Shown here one piece after another: positions 21,903-33,600 of a stretch of DNA of 64,000 bases. The stretch spans positions 11,757,548 through 11,821,547 of the forward strand of contig OZ024884.1 of the NCBI GenBank assembly GCA_964017185.1. Direction: 5' to 3'. Position 1 is the stretch's first letter; each line of letters opens with the position of its first letter. Below the pieces are notes generated by a model, which saw only the letters and a list, made by a program, of their open reading frames with translations, was not told the origin of the DNA and searched no databases. The position numbers and the translations under genes are program-made. Source of the DNA: Rugalucina vietnamica. Taxonomy: Eukaryota; Mollusca; Bivalvia; Lucinida; Lucinidae.

Positions 21903-23083
21903 AGTTGGTGTGCAAAGGGATAGTTCTACAGGATGTCATCTTATATTGATTGAGTAGGTTGATTTAATCATGAATTGTGTAAGCTTGTGTGGGTGAGTAA
22001 ATTACATAAATACGGACAATTCTTGGACACTGGCAGTTGAGTTTTTGGATGTTATATGAGACTTTAGTTTGGAAGAGGGAAAGTGAAATGCTGGAATTAT
22101 AGATAAAATAGGACAATAAAAGGTTAGTGCTACATATTGACTGAAAGGATGTGAAATCCTAGTTTCTTACACTAGAAGACAATTGTTAATACCAGCGGTT
22201 TGTTAAATCTTAAAAACACAAATTCAGAAACATCCTAGCCATAAGCTAGAGGAAGATTGTGAGAATTACTAATACGAGTGAGGACATTGTCACATTGGGT
22301 AGAAGTTTATGATCCAGGACATTGTCACAATAGAAAATACGATTCATCATTCATGGTTGCACCTTTTAGTGCCGACAATTATATTTCGTTAATTTTCTCT
22401 ACGTTGGTACGTATATATGCATCAAACATCATTTATGATTACTGCATAGTCGTTGTGTGTCCATTGCAGTGTCACATTGACCATTTCATTTGTTTTATTC
22501 TTTTACATCCTTCACACTTTCCTTCAACATGTTGTGATTTTTACGACGTTATTTCAAAAATAAAAATATTCAATTGTATATTGTATGAATGTAATTAGGA
22601 CGTTTATATGTAAAAACACTAGAATGGAAGATTTAATGAAGAAATAAATGACACAAAATTCAAATGAAAACACGATTTGCAAACAATCATAACTGGAAGA
22701 GAAATAATTATAACGACTCAATTGTACTGTTTGAATATATGTAATCTAAAACATATACAAAGGGACGCATTGGAATCTTTGAGCATTCGGCAGCCTGATC
22801 AGATTTATTTTGGAGTGTAATAATGTAACCCTTAGATTTGCGAGAGTCTCACGTTGGTATGTATTTGTGCATTTTCATGTTTTTTGCATTTGCTTCGTGT
22901 GTGCGCGTGTGCATGGCGGCTGTGTTACATAAACCATTTAACTATTTTAGTGTTTAAAAATTATTTCAATTCAACAAAAAGAGCGTTTTATGAGGCTTTA
23001 TTTCCCCATATTTTGGCGTCTTTGTCATGCTATTTTAAATCAATATCTAAGGACTTATCAGAAATATACTATGGTGCGCCGGA
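21903..23083. other. Unassigned spacer
   Basis: No motif-bearing reading frame was seen; frames at 22278-22598 and 22854-23261 are low-complexity or run into LTR sequence. It may include 3' flank of the accessory gene. Confidence 0.4.
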
Positions 23084-23400
23084 TGTGTCGGGACGGAAAA
23101 ACATCAACAACTGTTCTCATTACAATCCAAGTTCATTCAGTATAAGCCAATTACCTGGCTTGCGTAAGATCAACGTGTTTCACTTTTGCAAAACTAATTC
23201 ATTCATAAAATTATCAAACACAACTAGAAGAGATGATCAGACCTGTTATAGAAGTAAGTGAAGCATATCGACTGCCAGAATCATTGGATGGATATGCGGT
23301 TCGATCTGAGTGATTCAGTTGTAAATCTGCTATCGTCTTTTGAGTCGTACATTTGTTCCCCTGATTCTAGCTAAGCTGATACAATATTTTATGTGTTTTT
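23084..23400 (+). mobile_element. Diverged LTR fragment
   Basis: Begins TGTCGGGACGGAAAAAC like the 702-bp LTRs and reaches the first internal repeat (ATTTGTTCCCCTGATTCTAG at ~23351-23370), then the AGCTAAGCTGATA segment. It is truncated before the second repeat. Confidence 0.65.
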
Positions 23401-23426
23401 GCTATTTATATAATTTTCAATAGATA

Positions 23427-24060
23427 TGTGTTGCCTGGGTAAACTAACAGCGTTTACCCTACAGGCGGATTGAAGACTTCATTATATTACATTATATTAG
23501 CGATAACCAGCTAGCCAATAATATATATTGCTTCAAAAGTGGGTCACATTCACCGGGTTTTCCGCCGCCCGTGGCCCACGCTTCCCTGCCTTTAATTGGA
23601 GGGATGTTATTTTTTTCATACATTTTTTTCTAATCATATATAACCTTATCTTCTTTATAAATCATGTTACCCTTAAATTTAGAAGAATCGACTTTCACTA
23701 TATTGTTCGACACCACATCTGAGACAGTTTTAAACGGACTAAGGCGCCTTTCCCTAACAACAATTCCCCATTATCTACCTGACATTCCACCTTCTACACT
23801 ATTATGGATATATAACCTTTTAGAAAGCTCCGAATTAGACACGAACCATACCCGTTTTCAAGACATCCTCAACTTTCGTGATTTAAGTTATTATATTATT
23901 TATTGTTTTAAATTTCCTGTGTGACACTTTACTTGAGTCATACTACCAACCTTATATTTTACGGAAAACTTTGTCACTTCACTACAGTTCGTATCGGCAA
24001 GAGAATACTCGACCAAGTCCCTATGCATTGACCTGTCCCTAGACATTTAAGACGTTTTTC
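23427..24060 (+). pseudogene. Accessory gene P, copy 1
   Basis: A leader GCGTTTACCCTACAG/GCGGATTGAAGAC precedes the ATG at 23664. The protein begins LPLNLEESTFTI and has SETVLNGLRRLSLTTIP, LPDIPPSTL and LDTNHTR blocks shared with six other copies. The frame closes at 23924, but YLSHTTNL, RILDQVPMH and PVPRHLRR remnants continue in other frames to ~24056, joining directly to an LTR-like leader. No known domain is recognised. Confidence 0.55.
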
Positions 24061-24560
24061 TCTTCTCTATGTTATGTGTTTGTGCTTATTTTCCAGGTTA
24101 GTATATATAATATTTGATTCTTCATTATTGGTTTCCAATAATAAAGTTAATGAGTCAAATACCTGACGCAGATTTTCAATATTGTTTTAAATTATGCTTT
24201 ACACTATCTTATAAGTCACTTTTAAATATGCTATATACAATTCTGTTTTTGATAGCGTACATGATAAAGTATTTGAATAATTAGACATGTGTCATCATAC
24301 GTTACTGAAATTGTATGATTTAGATATTGCATAATTATTAACTGATATTTATTCCCAAGTACGATAAGTACTTTAAGACATGTACATGCTTTATCTTAGA
24401 ATTGAAATTGTTATTCGCAGTCGAAGAAATAATACTCTCATTGGCAGTTATGTGTTTGTGTTTATTTTCCAGCCCATAATTCCCCAAAATGTTGACCATC
24501 GGCTAAAACAAGATCCCGGCAACGAAAATACAAACTATGCAGGGCAATAAGCAGCCCTAA
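24060..24560 (+). mobile_element. Divergent LTR/leader with paired direct repeats
   Basis: GTTATGTGTTTGTGCTTATT with TTCCAG occurs twice: the first ends at 24096 before GTTAGT, the second at 24472 before CCCATAATTCCCC. The 376 bases between are intron-like, the same architecture as in the 702-bp LTRs but with unrelated sequence. A leader with GTTGACCATCGGCTAAA follows. Confidence 0.55.
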
Positions 24561-24599
24561 CATAGATTCAGCCCTTACACAGTGGTGTTTGTTTGTGTG

Positions 24600-25170
24600 T
24601 AGACAAATATTGTTTACCATTCCTGTCATTTAATATAGCGATAACAAGCTAACTAATATTGCTTCAAAAGTGAGCCACAATCACTGGGATTCCGCAGCCC
24701 GTGGACCACGCCTCTGCAAGTTCTAATGACGAGAGTTTTCATCTACTTCGAACACATCTGTTTACTGTTTTGTTCTTTATTTCTTAGAAGTGTCATAAGG
24801 CTACCACTAACCTTACAAGAATCTACTTTTACCCTATTATCTTACATCACATCTGAGACAGTGTTAAACGGACTAAGGCTCCTTACACTAACAACAACTT
24901 CTAATTATCTACCTGTCATTCCACCTTCTAGAAAACTCTGAAATATACACTAACCATACCAGTTTAGAAAGCACGGTCAACGAAATTAAATTTAGAGAAT
25001 TATATTTTGTTTCAGATTTTCTATATGAAACGTTAATCGAGACATACTATCAACCATATTTCTTCACAGATACAGTTGCCATTTCGTTGCAATTCCTATC
25101 TGCGAGAGTCATACTCGAGCAAGTTACAATACAAAACCCTATCTCAATACACATAAGACGTCTCTAAAGT
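24600..25170 (+). pseudogene. Accessory gene P, copy 2
   Basis: An acceptor-like TTTGTTCTTTATTTCTTAG ends at ~24788, followed by the LPLTLQESTFTLL variant of the P start, SETVLNGLRLL and a deletion. A frame at ~25015-25160 has LIETYYQPYF and QFLSARVILEQV. This copy shows the N-terminal part of P to be an exon. It is broken by stops and indels. Confidence 0.5.
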
Positions 25171-25867
25171 GTTGTGAGCAAGAACAGAATGTAAAGGTGA
25201 TATTACAGGAAAAAAATATTTATTATAATAAGTTAAATATATTTACATATACGAGTCATTAAAGCTTAGGGTGCCGACATGGATCAGGGGAGGTCGTCGC
25301 CCCCTGCCGGCACAGACCTGTACAAATTGTTAACAGTGTGTATTTTAGTGTGTAATTTATCTTTTATTTTCGATGGTATTTTTCAAACGTACTTTAATAG
25401 TTCGTATGTTTCAAAGTACTGTCATCATTGCGATTTGTGATGCTACTGTTAGACCAAATTTTATAACATCTTTGGTAGACCAATGTTTTAGACAATTACA
25501 TAGATTTCTCTGCAAAAACAAGACTCCGAAATTACACATAATTAATTAGAATCGGTCAGCAGTAGATGCTAATCTTTATATAACACAATAGTGAATGTAG
25601 AACCTTTACGAACCAGATATTTTCGGCAAGGTACCTTTCATTTTAGCAAAACTCTTTATGAAACATAAACAAAAAAAAAACATACAAAAACATGTCCATC
25701 AATTACCTCGTATAATAGTTTAAGAATAAGTATTAGCATCTCTCTGCAAAACCTAAAACTTATCAATTAATATAACAACAAATCAAACATAGCAAAATAC
25801 AAATTACGTTTCGCCATACCCCGGCCAAATGAGCCAGACGAATGGCTATCTTTTTGCGTAAGAGCTG
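25170..25867. other. Retroelement 3'/U3-like segment and spacer
   Basis: CCTGCCGGCACAGACCTGTAC at ~25303 and the following AT-rich block to GATGCTAC recur at 33070, 38530 and 42520. From 25460 to 25860 nothing was identified. Confidence 0.4.
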
Positions 25868-26800
25868 ATGTGGTCTTGCTGTTCTATCAGCTACCCTGTT
25901 ACACGGGAACCTGATACGAGCGGCATGACCATATACAGATTCCGCTTCCAAGAATTCGCGGACATGCGCCTGGATAAATACCCCGCACGGCACAGACTGA
26001 CCAGTCGGAAAATTACATTCCTACTGGCAGTCATGTGTTGGGTTTTATCTTACAGGTAAGATTTTAATATTATATTACTTATTATTATTTTATATATCAT
26101 TTATCATTATTTTGCTTATTATTATTATTTTATATATTAATTATTATTAATTTACAACGGTAAAATTGAATGAAATTAAGGTTAAATATATCTGATGCGC
26201 AGACTCAAAATTGTGCTAAATTTATACTCAATAATTTCTAACCAAAATTTAAGCGCATGCCGTTTTGCATTTTTAACAATGATTTACGATTTGATATGCT
26301 TAACGCTGTTATTAAGCATTAGTTTACTTAAAGGTTAGTTTATAGATTGTTCTATGCATATTTTATACATGTATTTTTAATAACGCTTCGAATAAGCAAG
26401 TCTATGCACATACAAATTTAAAATACGAATATTCTATACAAATTCCATACATATAGTTTTAGAAACACATCGCATGGGCATTTTAGACACGGCAAACCTA
26501 AAACATAAATATTTTGGCTAAATAAACATGTATTCGCACATGTATGTAAAATAAGTAAAATGTGCATACATTTGCTGAGCATTTATCATTTTCAATAGTA
26601 ACTACTATTGTTGAATTATATATATATATTTATTTCAAATGTATAACAAAATACAGAGTCGGAAAATTACATTCATACTGGCAGTCATGTGTTGGGTTTT
26701 ATCTTACAGCCTTTAATTCCCCAAGAGTTTGCCCATCAGTCATCAAAGATCCCGTGCAACGTATTCAACAGTTGTTAAGCTAAATCCAAGTCTTAACACG
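25868..26800 (+). mobile_element. Second-subfamily LTR/leader with paired direct repeats
   Basis: A 53-bp block from AGTCGGAAAATTACATTC to GGGTTTTATCTTACAG occurs twice, ending at 26055 (then GTAAGA) and at 26709 (then CCTTTAATTCCCC). The 654 bases between have donor and acceptor ends. The second block is followed by a leader containing TAGTGGAGAATCTCGG near 26797, the position of a primer-binding site, and then by gag. Partial copies of the second half lie at 32.27-32.9, 34.5-34.8 and 42.1-42.45 kb. Confidence 0.55.
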
Positions 26801-26846
26801 TAGTGGAGAATCTCGGTTTTCGCTTCCCTTCCCAGGGACGAAGCTG

Positions 26847-27757
26847 ATGGCAGACCCCCAGAAGTTCCTACATAACTACAATTTACGCAGCAAAAATAAT
26901 TCAACCGCCGGCGCCGCTTCAACAGAAGGTCAAGCGTTACCAAAAACGGTAAAGCCACCAACGCCTTTTCCAAAGAAAACACCGAGCTTAAGGGACATCG
27001 TTCAGAGACTTACGCCAGGTATCAGCCCTTTCGCTACGCCTAATACGCCGGTTTCAACTAAAGACGACACTGCTCAAAACCTACTTACCCCGCCTCCAGT
27101 GCAGACAAACACCACAACAACGCCTGTGAAGACAACGATAAATACAACACAGGTCATACCAACACCGCCCATTGTAACAACACCAGTGTTCCACACGCCA
27201 ACGGGAACAACCAAGGTAAACACCCCGAAGGTTCCGGACGGAGAGGCACATAACACTACACTAGTGCCCTCCCCCATTCGACTCCCGGATCCGAACGTCA
27301 CACCGAAGTCAACCAACGAAGGAATTATCAACATAGACAAGTCACCAACTACAACAACAACTTTATTTCGAGGACTGTGAGTGACAATTCCTGTGTGTAC
27401 ACCAGTGCTAACATTAACAATAACGGTGCGGTTCCCGCACCTGTGACACTAGTTTCTAGTGGTTCCGGACAGACGAGAACGGCGATACAGCCTCCAGTGA
27501 CAAGACAAAAGAAAGAAGAAGACAACAAAAGTAAGAAAATGAACTTTTCATTGAAATTAGATAAATTTTCGGGTGCATGCAATGATGATGCAAAGTCATG
27601 GCTTTTGCAGTTTGCTCAATACTGTACATGTTACGATTTAGTGTCACCAAGACAAATCAATACTTCCAAAACCGCTGCACCACAAACACAAATCAAACCC
27701 CTGACACTATGTCCGCTTCGAGGAACGACACAAAACCTATTGCAAGGGTTAAGATGA
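26847..27757 (+). pseudogene. gag: Gag polyprotein, second subfamily (truncated)
   Basis: The ATG at 26847 follows the leader and opens MADPQKFLHNYNLRSKN. The next ~150 residues are rich in Thr and Pro (PPPVQTNTTTTP). A frameshift at ~27375 moves to a frame with KKMNFSLKLDKFSG and KSWLLQFAQY, the start of the capsid-like domain, which then breaks off at ~27640 in unrelated sequence. The splice donor GTAAGAAAATG is conserved at 27531. There are no zinc knuckles or pol. Same family as the gag at 10063, but clearly diverged. Confidence 0.75.
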
Positions 27758-27899
27758 TCCAGACATTATTCTTTTATATAGAAGAATAGGAGAATAATTA
27801 AACATAATAACATAATAATAGCAGTATAACAATCATGCAGAAAATGAGTGTATTAAATAATTTTTACTATTTTGTTTAATTGTAATAGGCTTGTTTTTA
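27758..27899. other. AT-rich spacer
   Basis: Nothing recognised. Confidence 0.3.
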
Positions 27900-28450
27900 T
27901 GTGTAGACAAATATTGTTTATTATTCCCTGTAGACTGAAGACTTCTATTTACTAATATTGCTTCAAAAGTGAGCCACAATCACTGGGATTCCGCAGCCCG
28001 TGGACCACGCCTCTGCAGGTTCTAATGACGAGAGTTTTCATCTACTTCGATCATTCACCTTCATTTTCATCTGTTTACTGTTTTGTTCTTTATTTCTTAG
28101 AAATGTCATAAGGCTACCACTAACCTTACAAGAATCTACTTTCACCCTATTATCTTTCATCACATCTGAGACAGTTTAAATCGGACTAAGGCTCCTTACA
28201 CTAACAACAATTCCTAATTATCTACCTGTCATCCCACCTCTTCTTCACTTACATGGGTAAACAACTCTATAGAAAACTTTGAAATAGACACTAACCATAC
28301 TCTTTTAGAAAACACGGTTAAAGAAATAGATTTAAGAGAATTACATCTTGTTTTAGATTTCCTTCGTGGAACGTTAATCAAAACATACTTTCAATCATAT
28401 TTCTTCACCGACATATTTGTCATTTTGTTGCAATTATTATTCTTGAAATT
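27900..28450 (+). pseudogene. Accessory gene P, copy 3
   Basis: Collinear with copy 2 (24600): the same leader, the TTTGTTCTTTATTTCTTAG acceptor (~28082-28100) and the LPLTLQESTFTLLSFITSET start. A PNYLPVIPP block and remnants of the LIKTYFQSYF region follow. Several stops show that it is not functional. Confidence 0.5.
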
Positions 28451-28479
28451 AAAGACTTGCAATTTGTATGTATATTCAT

Positions 28480-29060
28480 TTGTTACGGGACGGAAAAACA
28501 TCAACAACTGTTCACATACCAATCCAAGTTCATTCAGTATAAGCAACATAGACCTGTCTTGCATAATATCAACATGTTCCTTTCGCGCAACTATTTAATT
28601 CATAAGATTAGCAAATGCAACTAGTAATTCAACGAAAATAGCTACACATAAACTGCAGTATTTTAGCTTAGTTATGTAAATTCTATTATTTCCAATGTTG
28701 ATGCATTTATCGAACTACGAAATTAGTAGATAAATTAAGTTTTGCATGTGAATATATAAAATACTGAATATTGGTTAAATTATGTAGTATTTGACTATTC
28801 ATGCCATACTTATTAAATTCATTGTCATCATTAAATAAAGAGTTGTAAAGCTGCTATCGTCTTGTTGCGTCATACATTTGTTCCTCTGATTCTAGTCTAT
28901 ACGACATACACATTTCGACTATTAACTACAGATCCCGTTCAGGAAAGTCCTGATAGTTTGCCCATCAATCAATAAGATCTGGTATACCATAATCATAAGC
29001 TGTTAGAGCTAAGTCTAGCCGTAACACGTGGTGGAGAATCCGAGCTGGTAAACATCTAAA
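28480..29060 (+). mobile_element. LTR remnant and primer-site leader before ORF Q copy 1
   Basis: A truncated LTR start (ACGGGACGGAAAAAC at ~28482) with an internal deletion leads to AATAAAGAGTTGTAAAGCTG (~28832), the acceptor-like TTGTTCCTCTGATTCTAG (~28880-28897) and TGGTGGAGAATCCGAGC at 29029. Same order as in the 702-bp LTR plus primer site. Confidence 0.6.
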
Positions 29061-29097
29061 GCTACCGTCCCCAGAATAAAGCCTATGAAAGAAATAT

Positions 29098-29106
<9 letters not shown>

Positions 29107-29138
<32 letters not shown>
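29107..29138 (+). repeat. Poly(A) tract
   Basis: About 32 A residues between the leader and ORF Q copy 1. The third Q copy has only a short A-rich stretch here. Confidence 0.9.
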
Positions 29139-29141
<3 letters not shown>

Positions 29142-29148
29142 GAATATC

Positions 29149-29690
29149 TTGATATCTGATTATACTATATTATATTTGACAGAAGAACTGCTAGAGACGC
29201 CGACATTGGATTTAAACTTTCTGTCTGGCTCAGCATCAGAGACAATAGAGACATTAAACGCTCAGTTGATGTTAGAATTAAACCACGAATCAGCCAAGCT
29301 AGAGACAGATGAATTGATTCAGACATTAAACGGCGAGATGACCGACATCTTGAACCGAGAATTGTTTAGGTATAACATATTTGCCACATTACCTAAAGAA
29401 GAAATGACATATCCGGATTTATCGGTAGAAGATGTTTTAAATGAATGTGGCGTCGACATGGAAACTATGAAGTCGACGTCGATGATAATTCACAACATAC
29501 ACGTTTAGAAACAACAGAAGACATGGCAAAAAGTGTACAAGATTATATGGACGCCGACAAAAACAATGACATTTATGAGGATATAAGTGACACTGAATTT
29601 GAACAGGACACTGATGCCTTCAGTAGTCAAATCAGTTGGACAAAACAAGCTTTTTTGTTAGACAACAATAACGTTCCAGTCCAATTATAA
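29149..29690 (+). pseudogene. Acidic ORF Q, copy 1
   Basis: A first frame (29149-29508) and an overlapping second frame (29445-29690) together cover one acidic protein broken by a frameshift near 29470. Shared blocks are TPTLDLNFLSGS, ETLNAQLMLELNHESAKLET, DELIQTLNGEM, YPDLSVEDVLNECGVDMETM and ISDTEFEQDTDAFSS. Dense Asp/Glu plus spaced Leu/Ile resembles an acidic activation or binding segment, but no family is recognised. It sits directly after an LTR/primer-site leader where gag would begin, so it may derive from a spliced accessory RNA (inference). Confidence 0.5.
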
Positions 29691-29949
29691 CTTCAGATGG
29701 CTGATATAATAACGGAGTCTTTTATATAAATATATACGTATGGAATGGACAAAAATGTGATTTAGAAATAAGACGTCAGTTATGTGAACATCGCTTATTT
29801 GTTATGAATCACGAAATTTGTCTTGTTTGAAATAAAATGGTTCAAAATGTATATATTGTTGATGCATTTAGTGAACTTATCGAATTACGAAAATCAGTAG
29901 ATACATTAAGTTTTACATGTGAATCTATGAAATACTGAATATTGATTAA

Positions 29950-30280
29950 ATTATGTGGTATTTGACTATTCATGCCATACTCATTAAATTCATTGTCATC
30001 ATTTAATAAAGAGTTGTAAAGCTGCTATCGTCTTGTTGCGTCATGCATTTGTTCCTCTGATTCTAGGCTATATGACATACACATTTCGACTATAACTACA
30101 GATCCCGTTCAGGAAAGTCCTGATAGTTTGCACATCAATCAACAAGATCTGGTATACCATAATCATAAGCTGTTAGAGCTAAGTCTAGCCGTAACACGTG
30201 GTGGAGAATCCGAGCCGGTAAACATCTAAAGCTACCGTCACCAGAATAAAGCATATGAAAGAAAAATTAAATAAAAATAA
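29950..30280 (+). mobile_element. LTR remnant and primer-site leader before ORF Q copy 2
   Basis: Same block order as 28700-29060: AATAAAGAGTTG (~30005), TCTGATTCTAG (~30056-30066) and TGGTGGAGAATCCGAGC at 30199. Confidence 0.6.
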
Positions 30281-30282
30281 AC

Positions 30283-30720
30283 GCTCAGTTGATGTTAGAA
30301 TTTAACCACGAATCAGCCAAGCTAGAGACAGATGAATTGATTCAGACATTAAACGGCGAGATGACCAACGACTTGAACCGAGAATTGTTTAGGTATAATA
30401 TAATTGCCACATTACCTAAAGAAGAATTGACATATTCGGATTTATCGGTAGAAGATGTTTTAAATGAATGTGGCGTCGACATGGAAACTATGAATTTCGA
30501 CGTCGATGATAATTCACAACATACGCGTTTAGAAACAACAGAAGACATGACAAAAAGTGTACAAGATTATATGGACGCCGACAAAAGACAATGACATTTA
30601 TGAGGATATAAATGACACTGAATTTAAACACGACACAGATGACCTCAGTAGTCAAATCAGTTGGACAAAACAAGCTTTTTTTTGTTTGACAACAATAACG
30701 ATCCAGCCCAATTATTACTA
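30283..30720 (+). pseudogene. Acidic ORF Q, copy 2 (5'-truncated)
   Basis: It starts inside the LNAQLML block, so the N-terminal ~35 residues are missing. The frame 30289-30594 is otherwise the cleanest of the three through LNECGVDMETMNFDVDDNSQ and QDYMDADK. A 1-nt change near 30590 then breaks the C-terminal DTEF region. Confidence 0.5.
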
Positions 30721-31245
30721 TAGATGGCTGACATAATAACGGAGTCTTTTATATAAATATATACGTATTGAATGGACAAAAATGTGATTAAGAAATAAGA
30801 CGTTTGTTATGTGAACATCTCTTTGTTTTTCTTTGTTATGAATCACGTAATTTTTCTTATTAGAAATAAAATTATTCAAAATGTATATATTGTCTTGTAT
30901 TATCTATGTCTTGGTGACAATTTGTTTTGTTAGAAATAAAATGATTCAAAATGTATATATTGTCTTGTATCATCTATTTCTTGGTGATGAATTCAGAACA
31001 CTGTCTCCAATAAGTCACTGTCTCTAATAAATTGCGAACATACAGTCGAGTAAATGTCCTCGATTTTTTGTCGAAACACATTTTCCTCTTGTCCATCAGC
31101 TAATGCAATGTGCAAAAATGTCAATGTTCTGTAATTTCTATTACTCATGATGTTGATGCATCTTGTAAACTTATCGAACTACGAAAATTAGTATATGCAT
31201 TAAGTTTTACAAGTGAATATATGAAATACTGAATAAAGGTTAAAT
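30721..31245 (+). mobile_element. Q-unit 3' region
   Basis: AT-rich sequence shared with 29690-29870. It includes an internal duplication: AAATGTATATATTGTCTTGT occurs at ~30879 and ~30948. Confidence 0.45.
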
Positions 31246-31587
31246 TATGTAGTATTTGACTATTCATGCCATACTCATTAAATTCATTGTCATCATTAAA
31301 TAAAGAGTTGTAAAGCTGCTATCGTCTTGTTGCGTCATACATTTGTTCCTCTGATTCTAGGCTATACGACATACACATTTCGACTATAACTACAGACCCC
31401 GTTCAGGAAAGTCCTGATAGTTTGCCCATCAATCAAAAGATCAGTATACCATAATCATCAGATGCTAGAGCTAAGTCTAGCCGGAACACGTGGTGGAGAA
31501 TCCGAGCCGGTAAACATCTAAAGCTACCATCCCCAGAATAAAGCTTATGAAAGAAACATTAAATTAAAAAAAAGACAAGATTGGACT
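31246..31587 (+). mobile_element. LTR remnant and primer-site leader before ORF Q copy 3
   Basis: AATAAAGAGTTGTAAAGCTG at ~31300, TTCCTCTGATTCTAG (~31346-31360) and TGGTGGAGAATCCGAGC at 31491, as in the other two Q units. Confidence 0.6.
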
Positions 31588-32240
31588 ATGTTGATATCAG
31601 GAGCCGAAGTTACGGATATGTTCAATTTAAACCTTCTGTGTGATCCTACTATGTTAACTTTGACAGAAGAACTGATAGAGACGCCGACATTGGATTTAAA
31701 CTTTCTGTCTGGCTCTACATCAGAGATAATAGAGACATTAAACGCTCAGTTGATGTTAGAATTAAACCACGAATCAGCCAAGCTAGAGACAGATGAATTG
31801 ATTCAGACATTAAACGGCGAGATGACCAACGACTTGAGGATTGTTTCGAGGATGTGAAAATATAACTTTTTCAAATATTGGTTATATTTAATACATATTT
31901 CTCTATATTTCATCACTTGCCATATAATAAAATTGCCGCATTACCTAAAGAAGAATTGGCATATCCGGATTTATCGGTAGAAGATGTTTTAAATGAATTT
32001 GGCGTCGACAAGGAAACTATGAATTTCGACGTCGATGATAATTCACAACATACACAACAACAGAAGACATGACGAAAAGTGTACAAGATCATATGGACGC
32101 CGACAAATAACAATGACATCTATGAGGATATAAGTGACACTGAATTTGAACACGACACAGATGACTTCAGTAGTCAAATCAGTTGGACAAAACAAGTTTT
32201 TTTTGTCGGACAACAATAACGATCCAGCCCAATTATTACT
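31588..32240 (+). pseudogene. Acidic ORF Q, copy 3 (longest N-terminus)
   Basis: The ATG at 31588 opens MLISGAEVTDMFNLNLL before the shared LTEELIETPTLDLNF block, so this copy shows the fullest N-terminus. A ~70-bp AT-rich insertion at ~31840-31925 interrupts the NDLNRELF region; a donor-less acceptor-like context makes an intron unlikely. The frame resumes with AALPKEELAYPDLSVED and breaks again near 32060. Confidence 0.5.
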
Positions 32241-32269
32241 TCAGATGGCTGATATAATAACGGATTTAT

Positions 32270-33056
32270 TGCTTATTATTATTTTATATATTATTTATTA
32301 TTAATTTACAACAGTAAAGTTGAGTAAAATTAAGCTTTAATATATCTGGTGCAAGGACTCAAAATTGTGCTGAATTTATACTTTATGATTTTTAACCAAA
32401 ATTCAAACACATACCGTTTGGCAGTTTTAACAATTTTGTACGATTTTATGTGCCTTACGCTGATTTATACTTACGATTAGGAACGCTGTTATTTAGAACT
32501 AGTTTATTTTAAAAGTTGGTTTATAAATTGTTCTATATATTGTTACATGTAGTTTTAATAACGCTTCGTATAAGCAAGTCTATGAACATACAAATTTAAA
32601 ATACGAATATTCTGTGCATATTCCATGAATGTAGTTTCAGAAGCACGTCGCATAGGCATTTTCGGAACAACAGATCTAAAAAACATGAATATTTTTGCTA
32701 AATATACATGTATTCGCACATGTATGTAAAGTAAGTAAAATGTGCATATATTTACTGATTATTTATCATATTCAATTGTAATTATCATTGTTGAATTCTA
32801 TATATACGTATTTATTTCAAACGTATAATTCATCCTGGCATCCTGTGTTGGGTTTTATCTTACAGCCTTTAATTCCCAGAAAGTTTGCCCATCAGTCATC
32901 AAAGATCCCGCACAACGAATTCATCGGTTGTTCAGCTAAATCCAAGTCTTAACACGTAGTGGAGAATCTAGGTTTTCGCTTCCCTTCCCAGGGACGAAGC
33001 TGATGGCAGACCCCCAGAAGTTCCTACATAATTACAATTTACGCAGCAAAAATAAG
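32270..33056 (+). mobile_element. Second-subfamily LTR 3' part, leader and gag start
   Basis: AT-rich segment matching 26060-26700, the acceptor GGGTTTTATCTTACAG (ends ~32870), the CCTTTAATTCCC leader, TAGTGGAGAATCTAGG near 32958 and the first ~17 gag codons (MADPQKFLHNYNLRSKN at 33003). Gag then stops abruptly and joins a C-rich CCTGCCGG sequence. Confidence 0.6.
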
Positions 33057-33069
33057 CCCCACCCCCTGC

Positions 33070-33235
33070 CGGAATAGACCTGTACAAATTGTTTATAGTG
33101 TGTGTTTTGACGTGTTTGCTATCTTTGATATTTGTTGGAATATTGAAAACTTTCTTTTATATTATGTGTTTATGTAGTACTATTCTTGCATTTTGTGATG
33201 CTGCTAGGTCAACAAAATCAGTCGACATTACTTTC

Positions 33236-33277
<42 letters not shown>

Positions 33278-33556
33278 TAGATAATGATCAGAAAAAGGCG
33301 GAAACAGCAGGCATGTACCGCCCCGATAAACCAAACGGAATAATACGTCCGTTTTCCAATTCACATGGTACATGTGAACCTAGATTCTTGCATCGGGGGT
33401 TCCACTCCTTGTGAGATCGATCATCACTTCGGACACCACACTCCCCATCTTTGGCCAGCTACAGACACCACAATAACAATCGGTATCCGCCACTTCCACG
33501 ATTTTGGTGACCATTATTATAAAATTGAATCTTCTCCGGGTTACAAATTTTGTTTC

Positions 33557-33587
<31 letters not shown>

Positions 33588-33600
33588 AACACAGCTTTGC
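33070..33600 (+). pseudogene. ORF R unit, copy 1
   Basis: Layout: AT-rich segment ending GATGCTGCTAGGTCA, poly(A) at 33238-33270, a GGCGGAAACAGCAG segment, a ~60-codon frame from 33365 (CIGGSTPxEIDHHFGHHTPH and DFGDHYYKIESSPGY), then a second poly(A) at 33558-33584. The frame is conserved at 38831 and 42795 apart from its 3' end. A competing frame over the same bases is also partly open. No family recognised. Confidence 0.4.

Noticed and set aside
31837..31925. Intron inside ORF Q copy 3
   Set aside because: The extra ~70 bp has no donor at its left edge and replaces a few coding bases, so it is better read as an insertion.
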